Shown here: positions 44,838 through 55,432 of the stretch, in pieces
Layout of the letters: each line of letters starts with the position of its first letter
Position numbering within the stretch: position 1 is the first letter of the stretch
Source of the DNA: Serinus canaria
Taxonomy: Eukaryota; Chordata; Aves; Passeriformes; Fringillidae
DNA: 64,000 nucleotides
Assembly (NCBI RefSeq): GCF_022539315.1
Contig: NC_066336.1
Location: 1,554,600 to 1,618,599, forward strand
Direction of reading: 5' to 3'
The notes under the pieces: generated by a model
What the model saw: the letters and a program-made list of their open reading frames with translations, nothing else
The model's database searches: none
Told to the model about the DNA's origin: nothing
Translations under genes and position numbers: made by a program

Positions 44838-44975
44838 GTGGCTGGAAAGTGTCCCAGGGCAGGCTGAATGGGGCTAGGGGTGACCTGGTCCACTGGAAGG
44901 TGTCCCTGCCCATGGCACCTTAAAACAAGATGAGTTTTAAGGTCCCTCCTAAGCCATTCCATGGTTCCACGATTC
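44838..44975 (+). mobile_element. CR1 LINE 3' fragment
   Basis: CTGGAAAGTGTCCCAGGGCA, then CCACTGGAAGGTGTCCCTGC and a tail ATTCCATGGTTCCACGATTC. Confidence 0.88.
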
Positions 44976-45460
44976 CACAGATCCATCAGAGTGCCACCCC
45001 TGGAGCTGCAGCATCCCCACCATGGCCAGGATCTCCATGGCAGGTCCTCCCCTGTGCTGAGAGTGGGACAAAAGCTGCTCCCAATGACCTGACAGTGCCT
45101 TGGCAGAGGTAAAACCCTGGAGGAGCTGTCCAGCCCCCGAGCCCGGGGCTCACGGGGGCTCAGGGGCGGCAGCTCGGAGCACTCAGAGGCTGCCCGTGGG
45201 TTTTCCAGCACCGACAGAAAATGGTGCCCGGAAGATTTGTTCATTTAACGCATCTGGTAATTACATTTCGGCAGGTGGTGTGTGGGGCCTGGATTCCTTC
45301 CATGCACACCAGGCTCGGGAAGGCTCCAGTCCCACGTTTGATAAATCTCAGAATAGAATAAATAAATAAAATCAACAGTCCCCAGCTGCGAGTGCGGAGG
45401 AGGCACATCCTCTCCCCGTGCCACGCGTTCCTCCTGCCTCCCCCGCGCCGGGCCGGGAAT
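44976..45460. other. Unique sequence, no gene seen
   Basis: Has a short AATAAATAAATAAAATC run at 45358. Nothing else recognised. Confidence 0.45.
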
Positions 45461-45461
45461 C

Positions 45462-46052
45462 GGCACTGCCCGCTCCTCCAGGGCTGGGATCCGGCACTGC
45501 CCGCTCCTCCAGGGCTGGGATCCGGCACTGCCCGCTCCTCCCGGGGATCCGGCACTGCCCGCTCCTCCCGGGGATCCTCCCTGGGATCCGGCACTGCCCG
45601 CTCCCTTCGGGGATCCAGCACTGCCCGCTCCTCCCGGGCTGGGATCCAGCACTGCCTGCTTCTCCCGGGGATCCGGCACTGCCTGCTTCTCCCTGGGATC
45701 CGGCACTGCCCTCTCCTCCAGGGCTGGGATCCGGCACTACCCGCTCCTCCCTGGGATCCTCCCGGGGATCTTCCGGGGATCCAGCACTGCCCGCTCCTCC
45801 CTGGGATCCTCCCGGGGATCCATCACTGTCCGCTCCTCCCTGGGATCCTCCCGGGTATCCAGCACTGCCCCGTCCTCCCTGGGATCATCCCTGGTGTGAC
45901 CCAGCACTGCCCACTCCTCCCCGGTGGGATCCAGCAGTGCCTGCTCCTCCGGGGATCCTCCGGGGGATCCAGTAGTGCCCACTCCTCTGGGGGATCCAGC
46001 ACTGTCCCCTCCTCCCTGGTGGGATCCAGCAGTGCCCTCTCCTCCGGCATTG
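45462..46052. repeat. 27-31-bp minisatellite, CpG-containing
   Basis: About 20 units based on GGCACTGCCCGCTCCTCCCG plus GGGATCC, some with an extra GGCTGGGATCC. Units carry CCGG or CCCG, so this array is CpG-rich. It diverges to the right. Confidence 0.93.
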
Positions 46053-47505
46053 TCCCTGCTCCTCTGGGCACAGGCACACGGGATGGGGATGCGGAGCCAG
46101 CGCGGCGGGAGCGGGGCTGGGGCCAGCTCTGCCCCAGGAGTTACGGCTCTGGCAGGGATGGGGACAGCACAAGGCAGCGGGGAAAGCACAGGGGAGGCAA
46201 CCAGGACCAGAGAGAGCCGGCAGAAAAATCCAGAGCTCACGGAGGGAAGGATGAGGCAGGAATTAGAGGTGAGAAAGGGGATGGCCCATGGAATACTGTG
46301 TGGCAAGAGCCAGAGGAACACATGGAGCAGAGGAGGCTGCAGGGGGAGGGTGGACCTGGAAATGCCCGAGGCATGAGCAGATGTGTCACCTCAGGACGTG
46401 GGTTAGTGGGCACGGGGGTATTTGGTAGAACATTGGACTCAGAGATCTCAGCAGTCTCTCCCAGCCATAATGACTTCATCATTCCATGTGATGGTGCTGG
46501 GGGCTTGGAGGGGACAGCTCCAGGGGCTGGGTGACACCCCAGGGCCTGGGGCACAGCTGGTGCACACGGGCCACACCCCATGGGGCACTTTTGGGCTCCC
46601 ATGAGGTGTCCCATGGGTGCACAGGGCAGGACACGGTGTGGGCAGGGCTGTGAGTGAGGAAAGCTGTGCCACAGCTTCCTCTCCAAGGGATCTCAGACTT
46701 TCCCGGCTGTCCCAGCAGGAGCAGTGGCAGTGCCAGGGTGTGGGCACTGCCCCCATGACAGAGGATGCTGTGAGCACAGCTGGATGTGTGAGCACAGCTG
46801 GATGCTCACACCCAGCCCACAGGAGACAGCCTGGCCTGGCAGGGGCCCTGCAGGCACCCTCAGCCCCTGCTCCCTGCCTGTGCCAGGGGGGCTCTGGGGG
46901 GCTCTGGGGGTGTCCTGAGGCAAACACCCAAGGCAGGAGCCCTTGGAGGGGGCACCACCTCCCCTGGCAAGGAGCTGGCACAAAGACTGCTCCTGGGTTT
47001 TATTTTTATACTTCACCTCCCTGCCCCCTTTGTAGAAATGACATAATTATGGGGATTTAATGTTCCACTGCTAAATTTCTTCATTTTTCAGGATAATTTC
47101 CACTATTTCATCAAGGAATAATTAATTGCATTGTCTTTAATCAGTTGTTTTACAAATCCAGCAGCGCAAGAAATTTTCCTAGCCAGACAATGCAGGCAGC
47201 TGCTCTTCCCTTCTGGGTGTATTAATGAAGTGAAAGAGCTGGAGCTGGGGAGAAAAATCAGCTGGGAGAAAAAGAAATCTATTGACAGAGAGATTGCAAA
47301 GATGACAGTGAAATCCCTTAATGTGTGTGCTGGGGAGCAGAGGGCAGAATGGAGCCCAGGTGTAAGGGCAGGAGGAATTGGGCTGCTGGGGCTCAGGGTT
47401 CCAAAGCCTCTCCTCTCTCCTCGCAGGTCCTCAACATCAGATCAAAATGTGGGGGTGCACAGGGGTGTCAGCACAAAACCTGTGGGTGCACAGCAAATCA
47501 TGGGG
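46053..47505. other. Unique sequence with possible conserved non-coding element
   Basis: GC-rich to 46990, including a duplicated GTGAGCACAGCTGGATG at 46770-46806. It then turns AT-balanced and non-repetitive at 46990-47330 (CATAATTATGGGGATTTAAT, AATAATTAATTGCATTGTCT). The open frame there has no recognisable domain. I favour a conserved non-coding element over an exon (inference). Confidence 0.45.
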
Positions 47506-47506
47506 T

Positions 47507-47960
47507 CACAGAATTCCAGAATGGTTTGGGTTGGAAGGGCCCCCTCACTTCCTGCAAGGCTACCTGGGCATGGCCCCCAGCCACTGGCCTGGAAAAAAAC
47601 TGGAAATCTCCATTTCCATGTGCTATTGGAGGTGTTTGAACTGAAACTTCCTTTTCATAGAATTCCCAGAATCACTGAGTTGGAAGAGACCTTCAAGCTC
47701 ATCCAGTCCAACCCAGCCCCAATACCCCAACTCACCCCTGGCACCCCCAGGGATGGGGACTCCACCACCTCCCCGGGCAGAACATTCCAGAACTTTATCA
47801 CCTTTCTGTAAAACCTTTTCCCTGCTCTCCAGCCTGTATTTCCCTTGGGGCAGCTGGAGGCTGTGAGCTCTGGTTGTGTCAGTGCCTGCAGACAGAGCCC
47901 AGCCCCAGCTGAGCACAGGCACCTTCCAGGAGCTGGCAGAGGGATGGGGGCACTCTCATT
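47507..47960 (-). mobile_element. Two CR1 LINE 3' fragments in series
   Basis: A short tail (CACAGAATTCCAGAATGGTT) lies at 47507-47560. A longer copy at 47655-47960 starts TCATAGAATTCCCAGAATCA and continues with GAGTTGGAAGAGACCTTCAA and CAGGGATGGGGACTCCACCA. Both are in reverse orientation and 5'-truncated. Confidence 0.87.
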
Positions 47961-48023
47961 TCCAGCTGAGAGGAGCCAAACAGCACCACAGCCATGGCAC
48001 TGCCAGCTCTGCTCACACCCTGA

Positions 48024-48130
48024 TAAATCACAGAATTCCCAGAATCCCTGGGCTGGAAGAGACCTCCAAGATCATCGAGTCCAACCCAGCCCCAGCACCT
48101 CAAATCAACCCTGTGCCACATCCAGGCTTG
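48024..48130 (-). mobile_element. CR1 LINE 3' terminus, short
   Basis: AAATCACAGAATTCCCAGAA, then GGCTGGAAGAGACCTCCAAG and ATCGAGTCCAACCCAGCCCC. Confidence 0.88.
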
Positions 48131-48407
48131 TTTTGGTAATGTTCCTTTTCTCATGAGCAGATGCACAACACCAGTGCCCTGAGCCTTTGGGAATGGTTTG
48201 CATCCAGAGGTTCTTTCCCAGCCCCAGAGGGCTCTGACTGCAGGCCTGGGCAGCTGAGGGCACCTGAGGATGTGGAGCTGCAGCCCTGGCAGTGCCCTGG
48301 CTGTGGGAGGGTCCTGCTGAGAGATGGAGATCAAAGGCCATAACCTGGAGAAACTTCTGGATCAACTCATCCCTCTGGAGCTTGGAATCACGAGGAGCCA
48401 TGGTTAT
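48131..48407. other. Unique GC-rich sequence, no gene seen
   Basis: Short stretch between CR1 fragments of opposite orientation. Nothing recognised. Confidence 0.45.
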
Positions 48408-48800
48408 CTTTTACTCAGGGTGTGGAGAGCCTGGCACAAGGTGCCCAGAGCAGCTGTGGCTGCCCCTGGATCCTTGAAAGTGTCCCAGGCCAGGTTGGGC
48501 AAGCCTGGAGTGTCAGATTAAGGCCTTTTCTGACACAGAAATGGGGTAACTGAGAGGTGTTTTAAAAACTTTTATTTTATTTTTAGTCTCATGTGAAGGG
48601 TGAGATAGTACAGATGTTATAATTCATGCCATCACAATCAGAAGCAAATTATTTCTTAATTATAATATACTCTAAGTGTTTCCAAGGCTGGAGCAGCCTG
48701 GGGCAGTGGAAGGTGTCCCTGCCCATGGCTGGGGGGCTCTGGATGAGCCTTAAGGTCCCCTCCCACCCCACCCAGGCAGGGATTTTATGATTCCGTGTGT
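48408..48800 (+). mobile_element. CR1 LINE 3' end interrupted by a 174-bp insert
   Basis: The CR1 sequence runs to 48510 (GTCCCAGGCCAGGTTGGGCA...) and resumes at 48685 (AGGCTGGAGCAGCCTGGGGC) through its tail TTTTATGATTCCGTG. The two parts are consecutive in the CR1 3' region. Confidence 0.87.
48511..48684 (-). mobile_element. 174-bp LTR-like element nested in CR1 (family D)
   Basis: Read on the minus strand it starts TGGAAACACTTAGAG and ends AATCTGACA, TG...CA termini, with AATAAAATAAAAG as polyadenylation-type signal. It is flanked by AGCCTGGAG (48502-48510) and AGGCTGGAG (48685-48693), similar enough to be a target-site duplication, though longer than usual for retroviruses. A related copy lies at 52474-52594. 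It may be an internally deleted LTR. Confidence 0.7.
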
Positions 48801-49392
48801 CAGAGAGAGCGGGGACAGGGCTGTGTGGGCTGTGCTTTGCAGCTGGAGTGCAGCACATCTGTCTGCAGCTCTGTAGAGAGCAGGAGCCGGCTGCTGGGGC
48901 TTCCCCTCGCTATCGGCTGCAATCAGGTGGCTCAGGTTTCCCTCCGAGCCCTCGGGGTGGGGAAGCAGGGACGTGTTCTGACAAGCAAGGCCATTGTCAG
49001 GCTCTGCAGGGACAGCAGCTCCAGCAGCAGGGGCTGAGCCACCTCCCCTCCTCAGCCAGAGCAGCTGCGCAGCAGATAAGAACAAGATAAGGACCCCCCT
49101 TCTATCCCTCGTGCCCTTGCTCGTGGAATAAGGCAGGGATTTAATCCTGCTTATCTGGGAGGGCTGGGAGAGCCTGGCTGGCTCTGCAGCAGCCCCAGGG
49201 AGAGGAGAGGAGCCCAGCAGAGGAGCAGCAGCAGCAGCTGTGCTCCTTTGGAACCCCTGGGGGCACCGGGAGAGCCTCGGAGGAGGCTCTGAGAGAGGCA
49301 GGAGAGAGCAGAGAGCAGACACAGAGCTGAGGACAGCCCAGGATAACCAGAGCTGCTGCAGTCAGGGAGATTGGGCTGCCTGGTGGGGATGG
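48801..49392. other. Unique sequence, no gene seen
   Basis: GC-rich, non-repetitive, with a GCAGCAGCAGCAGC run at about 49221. No exon supported. Confidence 0.45.
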
Positions 49393-49677
49393 GGATGGAG
49401 GGATGGATGGATGGATGGATGGATGGATGGATGGATGGATGGATGGATGGATAAAGGATGGATGGATGGATGATGGAGGGATGGATGGATGGATGGATGG
49501 ATGGATGGATGGATGGATGGAGGGAGGGATGGATGGATGGATGGAGGGATGGACGGACAGATGGATGGATGATGGATGGATGGATGGATGGATGGATGGA
49601 TGGATGGATGGATGGATGGATGGATGGATGGATGGATGGATGGATAAAGGATGGGTGGATGGATGGATGGATGAATG
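49393..49677. repeat. GGAT tetranucleotide microsatellite
   Basis: About 285 bp of GGAT repeats with interruptions (AAAGGATGG, GATGATGGAGGGATGG, GGACGGACAGATGG). Long and partly pure, so it is likely polymorphic. Confidence 0.98.
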
Positions 49678-51284
49678 GGCTCTGAGCGAGCAGCAGCAGC
49701 TGGATGCAGACAGGGAGTGGCAGGTGTCAAGGAGTCACCTCCGGTGTGCCCAGTGCCTGACCGTTTGTGCCATGCTGGCTCCCTGGCACGGCAGGAATAG
49801 CAGAGTTGCACTCAGCCCTGCCCAGGAGGGCTGAATCCCTAATTTCCCTTCATGAATATGCACAGTGAGCACCGGAGCGCTCTCCAATCCGGCCCCGGCA
49901 GCACAGCCATGTGATTTAACGTGACTGATCACCCTGTGCCCAGCACACAGCCCACACTAAACACCCACAGGATCCACACAGTTCAATTATTTGAAGGGAA
50001 ACGCAGCTCTCACATAATTTTCCCTAACAATCAGTACAATCTCAGGCAGCTTGCAAATATTCTGTGCATGGAAAGGAGAGGATTCTCTCTGGGGGAACTC
50101 CCTGCCCTGCTGTCAGAAAAACGCCTCCTACAGCAACACCTTCAACAGGTTTCTGTGCGAGGAGTGTGGTCTTCGTTATCAAACTGCTTTATACAGTTAT
50201 CACCCCGAACTCCTCTGCAGCATAAACATATCATTCCTGGGAGAGGCTGTCAGGGAGGGCCACGCTGCAGCCTGCAATTAAAGCCCCAAACAATGCAGCC
50301 CCATAAATCACCGCCGCTGCGGCCGGTCAGCGTCGCCAAGCGTGGAGCGAGGATCTTAATTACATTTAGACCAAACAAGTGGGAGATTATTTATGGGATA
50401 CTGGAAGTGCCTGACAATGGGTAGAAAGTCATTCCACACGCATCCCTGGGCATTTCGGAGTCCGGGTGAAGAGGTAGGGAAAGAGAGGGAAAGGAGTGGA
50501 GCCAATATTCATCACCGAGCAAAACTGGAAGGGAAAGAGCTGTTGCTTTAAATAAGGCCCAATTGCATCATCAATTTAAAAGCAATAGCAGCAGCTTCTG
50601 GAGAAAGCAGCAGCTGCCACAGGTGGGCAAACAGCTGGAGAGCTGCCAGCACCCAGGGAGCCACCAGGACCTGCTGCTTTGTGGCTCAGCTTTAACCCCT
50701 GTGCTCAGCACCTGCTGCACCCAGGGGCTGCGTGGGCAAGGGGGGATCTGATCCGTGCCTTCTCCAGCCTGCAGCTGGATTCCAGCACCTTCCAGATGTG
50801 GCCTAGAGGATGCAAGCTGGCTGGGGAAGCTCAGGGATCAGCTGGGGCCGCGTGGATCTGCTTCCAGGCAGGGAGAATCCCAAGGCTCCTGGATCCTCAG
50901 AGCAATGCTGTGCTTGAGGCCCAGCTTGGTGCATTTCACCAGTGCAGTGACCCTAAAGAGCAGGAGCTCCTCTTTGCTCAGGGTGATGGTTTCAGAAAGA
51001 GTTGTTCTTGTCCCCGTGCTCTTTAGAGACAGGAATCCTCCTGGAAAAGCTCTTTACTCACAAGTGTTTTCTCCAGGGAAAGATCCTGGATCATGAGTGG
51101 GTCTGTCCCCTGCCTTGGGCTGAAACAGCCCCCCTAAAGCTGTTAGGGGCTCAGGAGTGTGGGATGTGGCTGCACTACAGAGCTGCAGTCCCTGCTCACT
51201 CCTTGCAGCCAAGCTGGGGGGCCAGGGGATTCCTGTCTGTGTCAGAAAATCCCACAGGCTGTGAATGAGCTCACAATGTGGAAC
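49678..51284. other. Unique stretch, candidate conserved non-coding region at 49840-50600
   Basis: The longest AT-balanced, repeat-free interval in the window. It contains TTCATGAATATGCACAGTGA, GTTCAATTATTTGAAGGGAA, CAATTAAAGCCCCAAACAAT, CTTAATTACATTTAGACCAA and CATCATCAATTTAAAAGCAA. A 167-codon plus-strand frame (49921-50424) has no recognisable domain and no splice context. I favour non-coding conservation (inference). 50600-51284 is ordinary GC-rich DNA. Confidence 0.45.
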
Positions 51285-51790
51285 CACAGAACCACAGAAC
51301 ACCCTGGGCTGGAAAAACCCCCAAGGATCACCCAGTGCAGCCCCTGGCCATGCCCAGACCCCCCACCAGCCCCACCCTGGCCATCCCTGCAGCGCTGCCC
51401 AAATTTCTCCCCCACCCTTCATCTCCCCCATCCCTCACTCTCACAGAATCATGGAATGGGCTGAGCTGGAAGGGACCCACAGGGATGATCAATCCCAAAG
51501 CCAAACCCTGCCCAGAGCCCCACCAAGCCCAGCCTGGGCATCCCTGGAGCTCTGGCAGCCTCGGGGCCGTGCCCATTCCCTGGGCAGCCTGGGCAGTGCC
51601 AGCACCCTCTGGGGGAAGAGCCTTGCCCTGATCTCCAGCCTGAGCTGCCCTGGCCCAGCCCCAGCCGTGCCCTGGCTGCTGTCCCTGTCCCAGAGCAGGG
51701 ATGGGAGCTGCCCCTCGGGAGGAGCTGCAGATCCCTGAGCTCTGCCCTCAGCGTGCCCTGCTCCAGCTCACACTGCCACTCTTGTGTCTC
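51285..51790 (-). mobile_element. CR1 LINE 3' end with duplicated tail, copy 3
   Basis: The same two-tail arrangement as 13872-14170, nearly identical over 290 bp, with a longer CR1 body extending to about 51790. Confidence 0.87.
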
Positions 51791-52473
51791 CTCGTGTGAC
51801 CTGATGCCAGGTGTGACCCTGATGTCACCAGGCTGGTGGTGCAGTTCTGGTGCCCCCGTGCATCAGGGAGGGGCTGTGGAGGCACAGACAGGCTCCAGAG
51901 GGGGATGCTCTGGTGTCACACAGCTCACCCAGACCCCAGCGAGCTGCTCAGAGCCCGGGGGCACTCAGGCCACCAGCTGGAACATGAACATTGTCAACAC
52001 CATGAACGTGCTCACACCAGGGGGACACTGCCCCCAGCCCCTCCAGCAAACTCAGCGGTGACATTGCCAGAGCCACGCCTGTCCCCAGCCTGTCCCCAGC
52101 CTGTCCCCTGTCCTGGCTGCTCTCAGTAACCGTCTGGCCACTGTCCCCGCGGCTCTGTCTGTCTGTGCTGCCTGTCCCACAGCCCCTCTCTGGGCCCAGG
52201 CCCTCCTGCACAGCCTGGGGCAGGCTGGGCTCAGTGCTCACACGGGCCCTGCTTGTCTAGACAGCAGCAGGGGGTGGCTCTGGGTGTCCTTGAGCCCAAA
52301 GTAGGTCAGATGAGTGTTCTACCAGCAGCTGTTCATTGCTGCTGACCCTGTGCTGTGGACACGTCCTTCCAGAGGAGCTGCCTGAAACCAGGCAAGGTGA
52401 TCCCATCTCCAGCAGCCCCTGGTCCTTCTGCAGGTCCTGTGACTCCCTGGCCCATCCCCTCCGTGTCTGAGAC
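51791..52473. other. Unique GC-rich sequence, no gene seen
   Basis: Has short local duplications (CCTGTCCCCAGCCTGTCCCC at 52078-52108). No gene or repeat family recognised. Confidence 0.45.
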
Positions 52474-52594
52474 ACATTTTTAGTCTCATGTGAAGGGTGA
52501 GATAATACAGATGTTATAATTCATGCCGCCACAATCAGAAGCCATCTATTTCTTAATTATAATTACTTAATTATAATACACTCTAAGTGTTTCT
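52474..52594 (-). mobile_element. Fragment of the 174-bp family D LTR-like element
   Basis: TTTTTAGTCTCATGTGAAGG through CACTCTAAGTGTTTC matches most of 48545-48683. It includes a short duplication of TTAATTATAATTAC and lacks the polyadenylation half. Confidence 0.75.
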
Positions 52595-53228
52595 GGCCTG
52601 GCTGCAGGGCTTGCCAAGCTCCTCACACAGTGGCTGTGAGCTCAGCAGCAATTCCAGGCAGCCAGACTTGTCTCTTTTAGGACATCCTGAGGGTCTGGCC
52701 CAGCCTTTCAGGCCAAGAAGGGTGGCATGGGCAGTGCCATCTGTGCCTGCAGTACTGAGGACCACAGGTATCAATCACACTGCCCATAAATAAGGGAAAA
52801 CCCCCATAAATGTGCATTTTGTTGACCCAAATTTTCCTTCCTCGGTTCCATGAGACCCTGGGTGTGGAACCAGCCCAGCAGGGCAGCCCCATGCTGGGGG
52901 TGGGGAAGAGGCTGTGCTGCCTGCAGAGAGCTGAGACAGGACCCTTCCAGCTCTGGGGGGTTTTAGGGGACACAGAGCCCTGATTGCCCAGCACACTGGC
53001 CAAGCTGGCAAGCCCAGCTGATCTCAGGTGCTCATCCAAGGCCACACCATGCCACGAGGTGCCCAAACTCCTGATGGATGCCAAGGTCATGGCAAGGCAA
53101 GCGAGGGGGAGGACTGGGAGCCCAGTCCTTGCTGGGGTTGCTCAGCAGTGCTGGCCCACCTGCAGCCCCTGGGCTCCCTGTCCAGGCCAGTCTGGGACAG
53201 GGATGTCCTGGTGTCCTCACACGCCGCA
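52595..53228. other. Unique sequence, no gene seen
   Basis: Non-repetitive, moderately GC-rich. No gene recognised. It may include ERV-related sequence that I cannot place. Confidence 0.4.
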
Positions 53229-53666
53229 TGTAGCCACATTTCTCCTCACAGAGAAAAGCAAGGCACAGTTCTTCCCAAGAATATTTCTGGGTTTCACATT
53301 CTCTGAACCTCAGAGAAAGGAAAAACAATTCTTATTCCATTTGCTGTGCCTGTGTTTGTGCCAAAGCAGAATGCAAGGTGGAGATTGTTTACCCACAGTG
53401 ATGGAGCTTTGGTTCCTTGGCCTGCCAGGGCCAGGTTTGTGTGTCAGGGCTGTCGGCTGAGACTTTGTGCAGTGACTGACTGAGACTTTGTGCAGTTATG
53501 TGCAGCTGAGTGCTTGGCAGATTCAGTTTAGATGTGTAATATAGTATAGAATAGCATAGTGTAATATGCTATTCTATATGTAATTCTATATGTAATATAG
53601 TGTAATAAAGTAATTAATTAGCCCTCTGATATCGATGGAGTCAGCTGCATCATTCCTCCCTGCCAC
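53229..53666 (+). mobile_element. Solo LTR (passerine ERV type)
   Basis: It starts TGTAGCCACATTTCTCC, a sequence I recognise as the 5' end of a common passerine LTR. It contains AGTGTAATAAAGTAATTAAT near 53599 as polyadenylation region and ends near CCCTGCCA. A TATAGTATAGAATAG stretch precedes the signal. No internal region. Confidence 0.75.
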
Positions 53667-54000
53667 GGGCGCTGTCCTGTTCGATAGCCGGACGCCTCTC
53701 AGAGGGTGCAAAGCACTCGGAGGAGCGCGGAGTTAACGCTCTCCCCCTCTCCATCGCCGTTCCCGTCTCAGCAGCCGACAGGCAGTAAAAGACCCTTCGC
53801 AGTTGTCAAGGCAACGCCGGATCACGAAGCCGCTGCCGTGAAGTGGCAGCAGCCAGGGGCTCCGCTCTGCTCTGCTCTCCGCTCTCCATCTCCAGCGCTC
53901 CCCTCCCGAGGCCGCGCTGCGCTGCCAGCGGTGCTGCTCCGCGGGCAGCCCCGGGGAGCTGCGGGTGGTGCCGGCCCCAGCCCTGCTGTGCTGTGATTTC
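53667..54000. promoter_or_regulatory. CpG-rich patch with an RFX X-box-like motif
   Basis: Dense CpG (GATAGCCGGACGCC, GGAGCGCGGAGTTAACGC, GCCGCGCTGCGC) directly right of the LTR. GTTGTCAAGGCAAC at 53802-53815 is one base off the palindromic X-box bound by RFX factors. The combination is typical of vertebrate promoters, but no transcript can be assigned. Confidence 0.45.
53802..53815. promoter_or_regulatory. X-box-like motif (RFX site), imperfect
   Basis: GTTGTCAAGGCAAC has inverted half-sites GTTGTC and GGCAAC. RFX family proteins bind such sites in promoters of ciliary and other genes (established knowledge). Function here is inferred. Confidence 0.5.
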
Positions 54001-54695
54001 AGGGTTTACCTCAGAACCTCGGCTCCCTCCCCTGAAGATTCCCTCCCAGGTGCGTCAGTCACCTCTCCTTTCCCCTCCCTGACCCCTCCCAGCACTGTCT
54101 GTCAGTCCTGGAATTCCAGAAGGGTGTCGAGTGATTGGCAGATTCAAAGGATGCCCTCTACCCCTGCGGGGCTTTGCCCTTGGTGTCACATCACTGCTGG
54201 ATGAAGCCCCCTCCCCAGAGGAGTGCCATGGGCTGGGGGCCACCTGTGCCCCAGGTGCCCACAGAAGAGCAGTGGCAGTCACTAAGGGCTCCCCACTCTG
54301 TCCTCACCAGGTCCTGGCAGAGCTGTCCCCATTGTGCCCTCTTTGGTCTGGGGAGTCACATCCATGGGAACAGGGACAGCCAGGGACCCCTCCCCACCTG
54401 TCCCTGTCCCTGTCCCCTTTGGGACAGGCAGACCCTGGCAGCCTGGTGGGTGGGCACTGCTGTGCCTGGGCTAACACATCCATGGGAAGGGTTGAGCCAG
54501 AGGCTTTCTACAGCTTTGCAATCCCAAAACGAAAAATTACAAGGCAGGGGAATTGGAAAGCAGTTAGAGAGAATGCCAGTCAAGATCTGAGCTCTTAAAC
54601 CACTTGGACTCAGACTGAGAAAGGATTTAAACCTGCAGCAGTCAGCCTGCTTGGGGCTGAGTCTGCAGTGTGCCCTTGGTGAGGCTCTCCCCAGC
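54001..54695. other. Unique sequence, no gene seen
   Basis: GC-rich with no recognised repeat. Overlapping open frames have no family similarity. Confidence 0.45.
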
Positions 54696-54842
54696 ATGAT
54701 CCCAGCACATCCCTCTGCTCCTGGAGAGCTGCTGCTGGTCCAGCACATCCCTGTGTTCCTGAGGAGCTGCTGCTGCCCCAGCACATCCCTCTGCTCCTTC
54801 CCCTCCCTCTGCTCCTGGGGAGCTGCTGCTGCTATCCCAGCA
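54696..54842. repeat. ~48-bp tandem repeat, three units
   Basis: Three diverged units of CCAGCACATCCCTCTGCTCC plus GAGCTGCTGCTG. Confidence 0.85.
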
Positions 54843-55231
54843 CGGTTGCCACCCCACAGACTGCACACAGCCTGCCCCAAGCCTGGGGAGACGCTGGGAG
54901 GTGCCACCTTCCCCACGAGGGATCAGCCCTGAGTAACCACAGCCGGGCTGGTGGCTGTGCCTCCCCACAGATCTCACAGATCAGGCAAAATCAGTCCCTG
55001 GGTCAAAGCCAAGCCTTCTGCCATGGGAAATGAGAGCACGAGGAGGAGCCCAGGGGCAGCCACGCTCTGGAGACTCTGCAATGTGGGGTGCAGGCTGAGA
55101 CCTCGATGGCACTGGGCTGTCCATGCCTGGTGTCCAGCCCTGAGGGGGCACCACGGCCTCACGGAGAGGCTTTTCCCTGCAGCACATCCTGACACAGCTC
55201 CCCAGGGAGGCACTCGGGCTCTCCCTGGAGC
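54843..55231. other. Unique sequence, no gene seen
   Basis: GC-rich with nothing recognised. Confidence 0.45.
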
Positions 55232-55432
55232 AGAGGGGACAGAGAGGACAGACAGGACAGACAGGACAGAGGACAGACAGGACAGATAGGACAGACAGGG
55301 CAAAGAGGACAGACAGGCAGAGGACAGACAGGACAGACAGGACAGATAGGACAGAGGACAGACAGGGCAAAGAGGACAGACAGGCAGAGGACAGACAGGG
55401 CATAGAGGACAGACAGGACAGAGGACAGACAG
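55232..55432. repeat. GACAGACAG-type tandem array
   Basis: About 200 bp of GACAGACAGGACAGACAG units with AGAGGACAG and GGCAAAGAGG variants. It contains a longer-period duplication of about 50 bp (CAGGGCAAAGAGGACAGACA twice). Confidence 0.93.

Noticed and set aside
49921..50424. 167-codon frame as a novel gene
   Set aside because: There is no domain, no splice sites in frame and no promoter. The nucleotide sequence looks like a conserved non-coding element. Comparative alignment would decide it.
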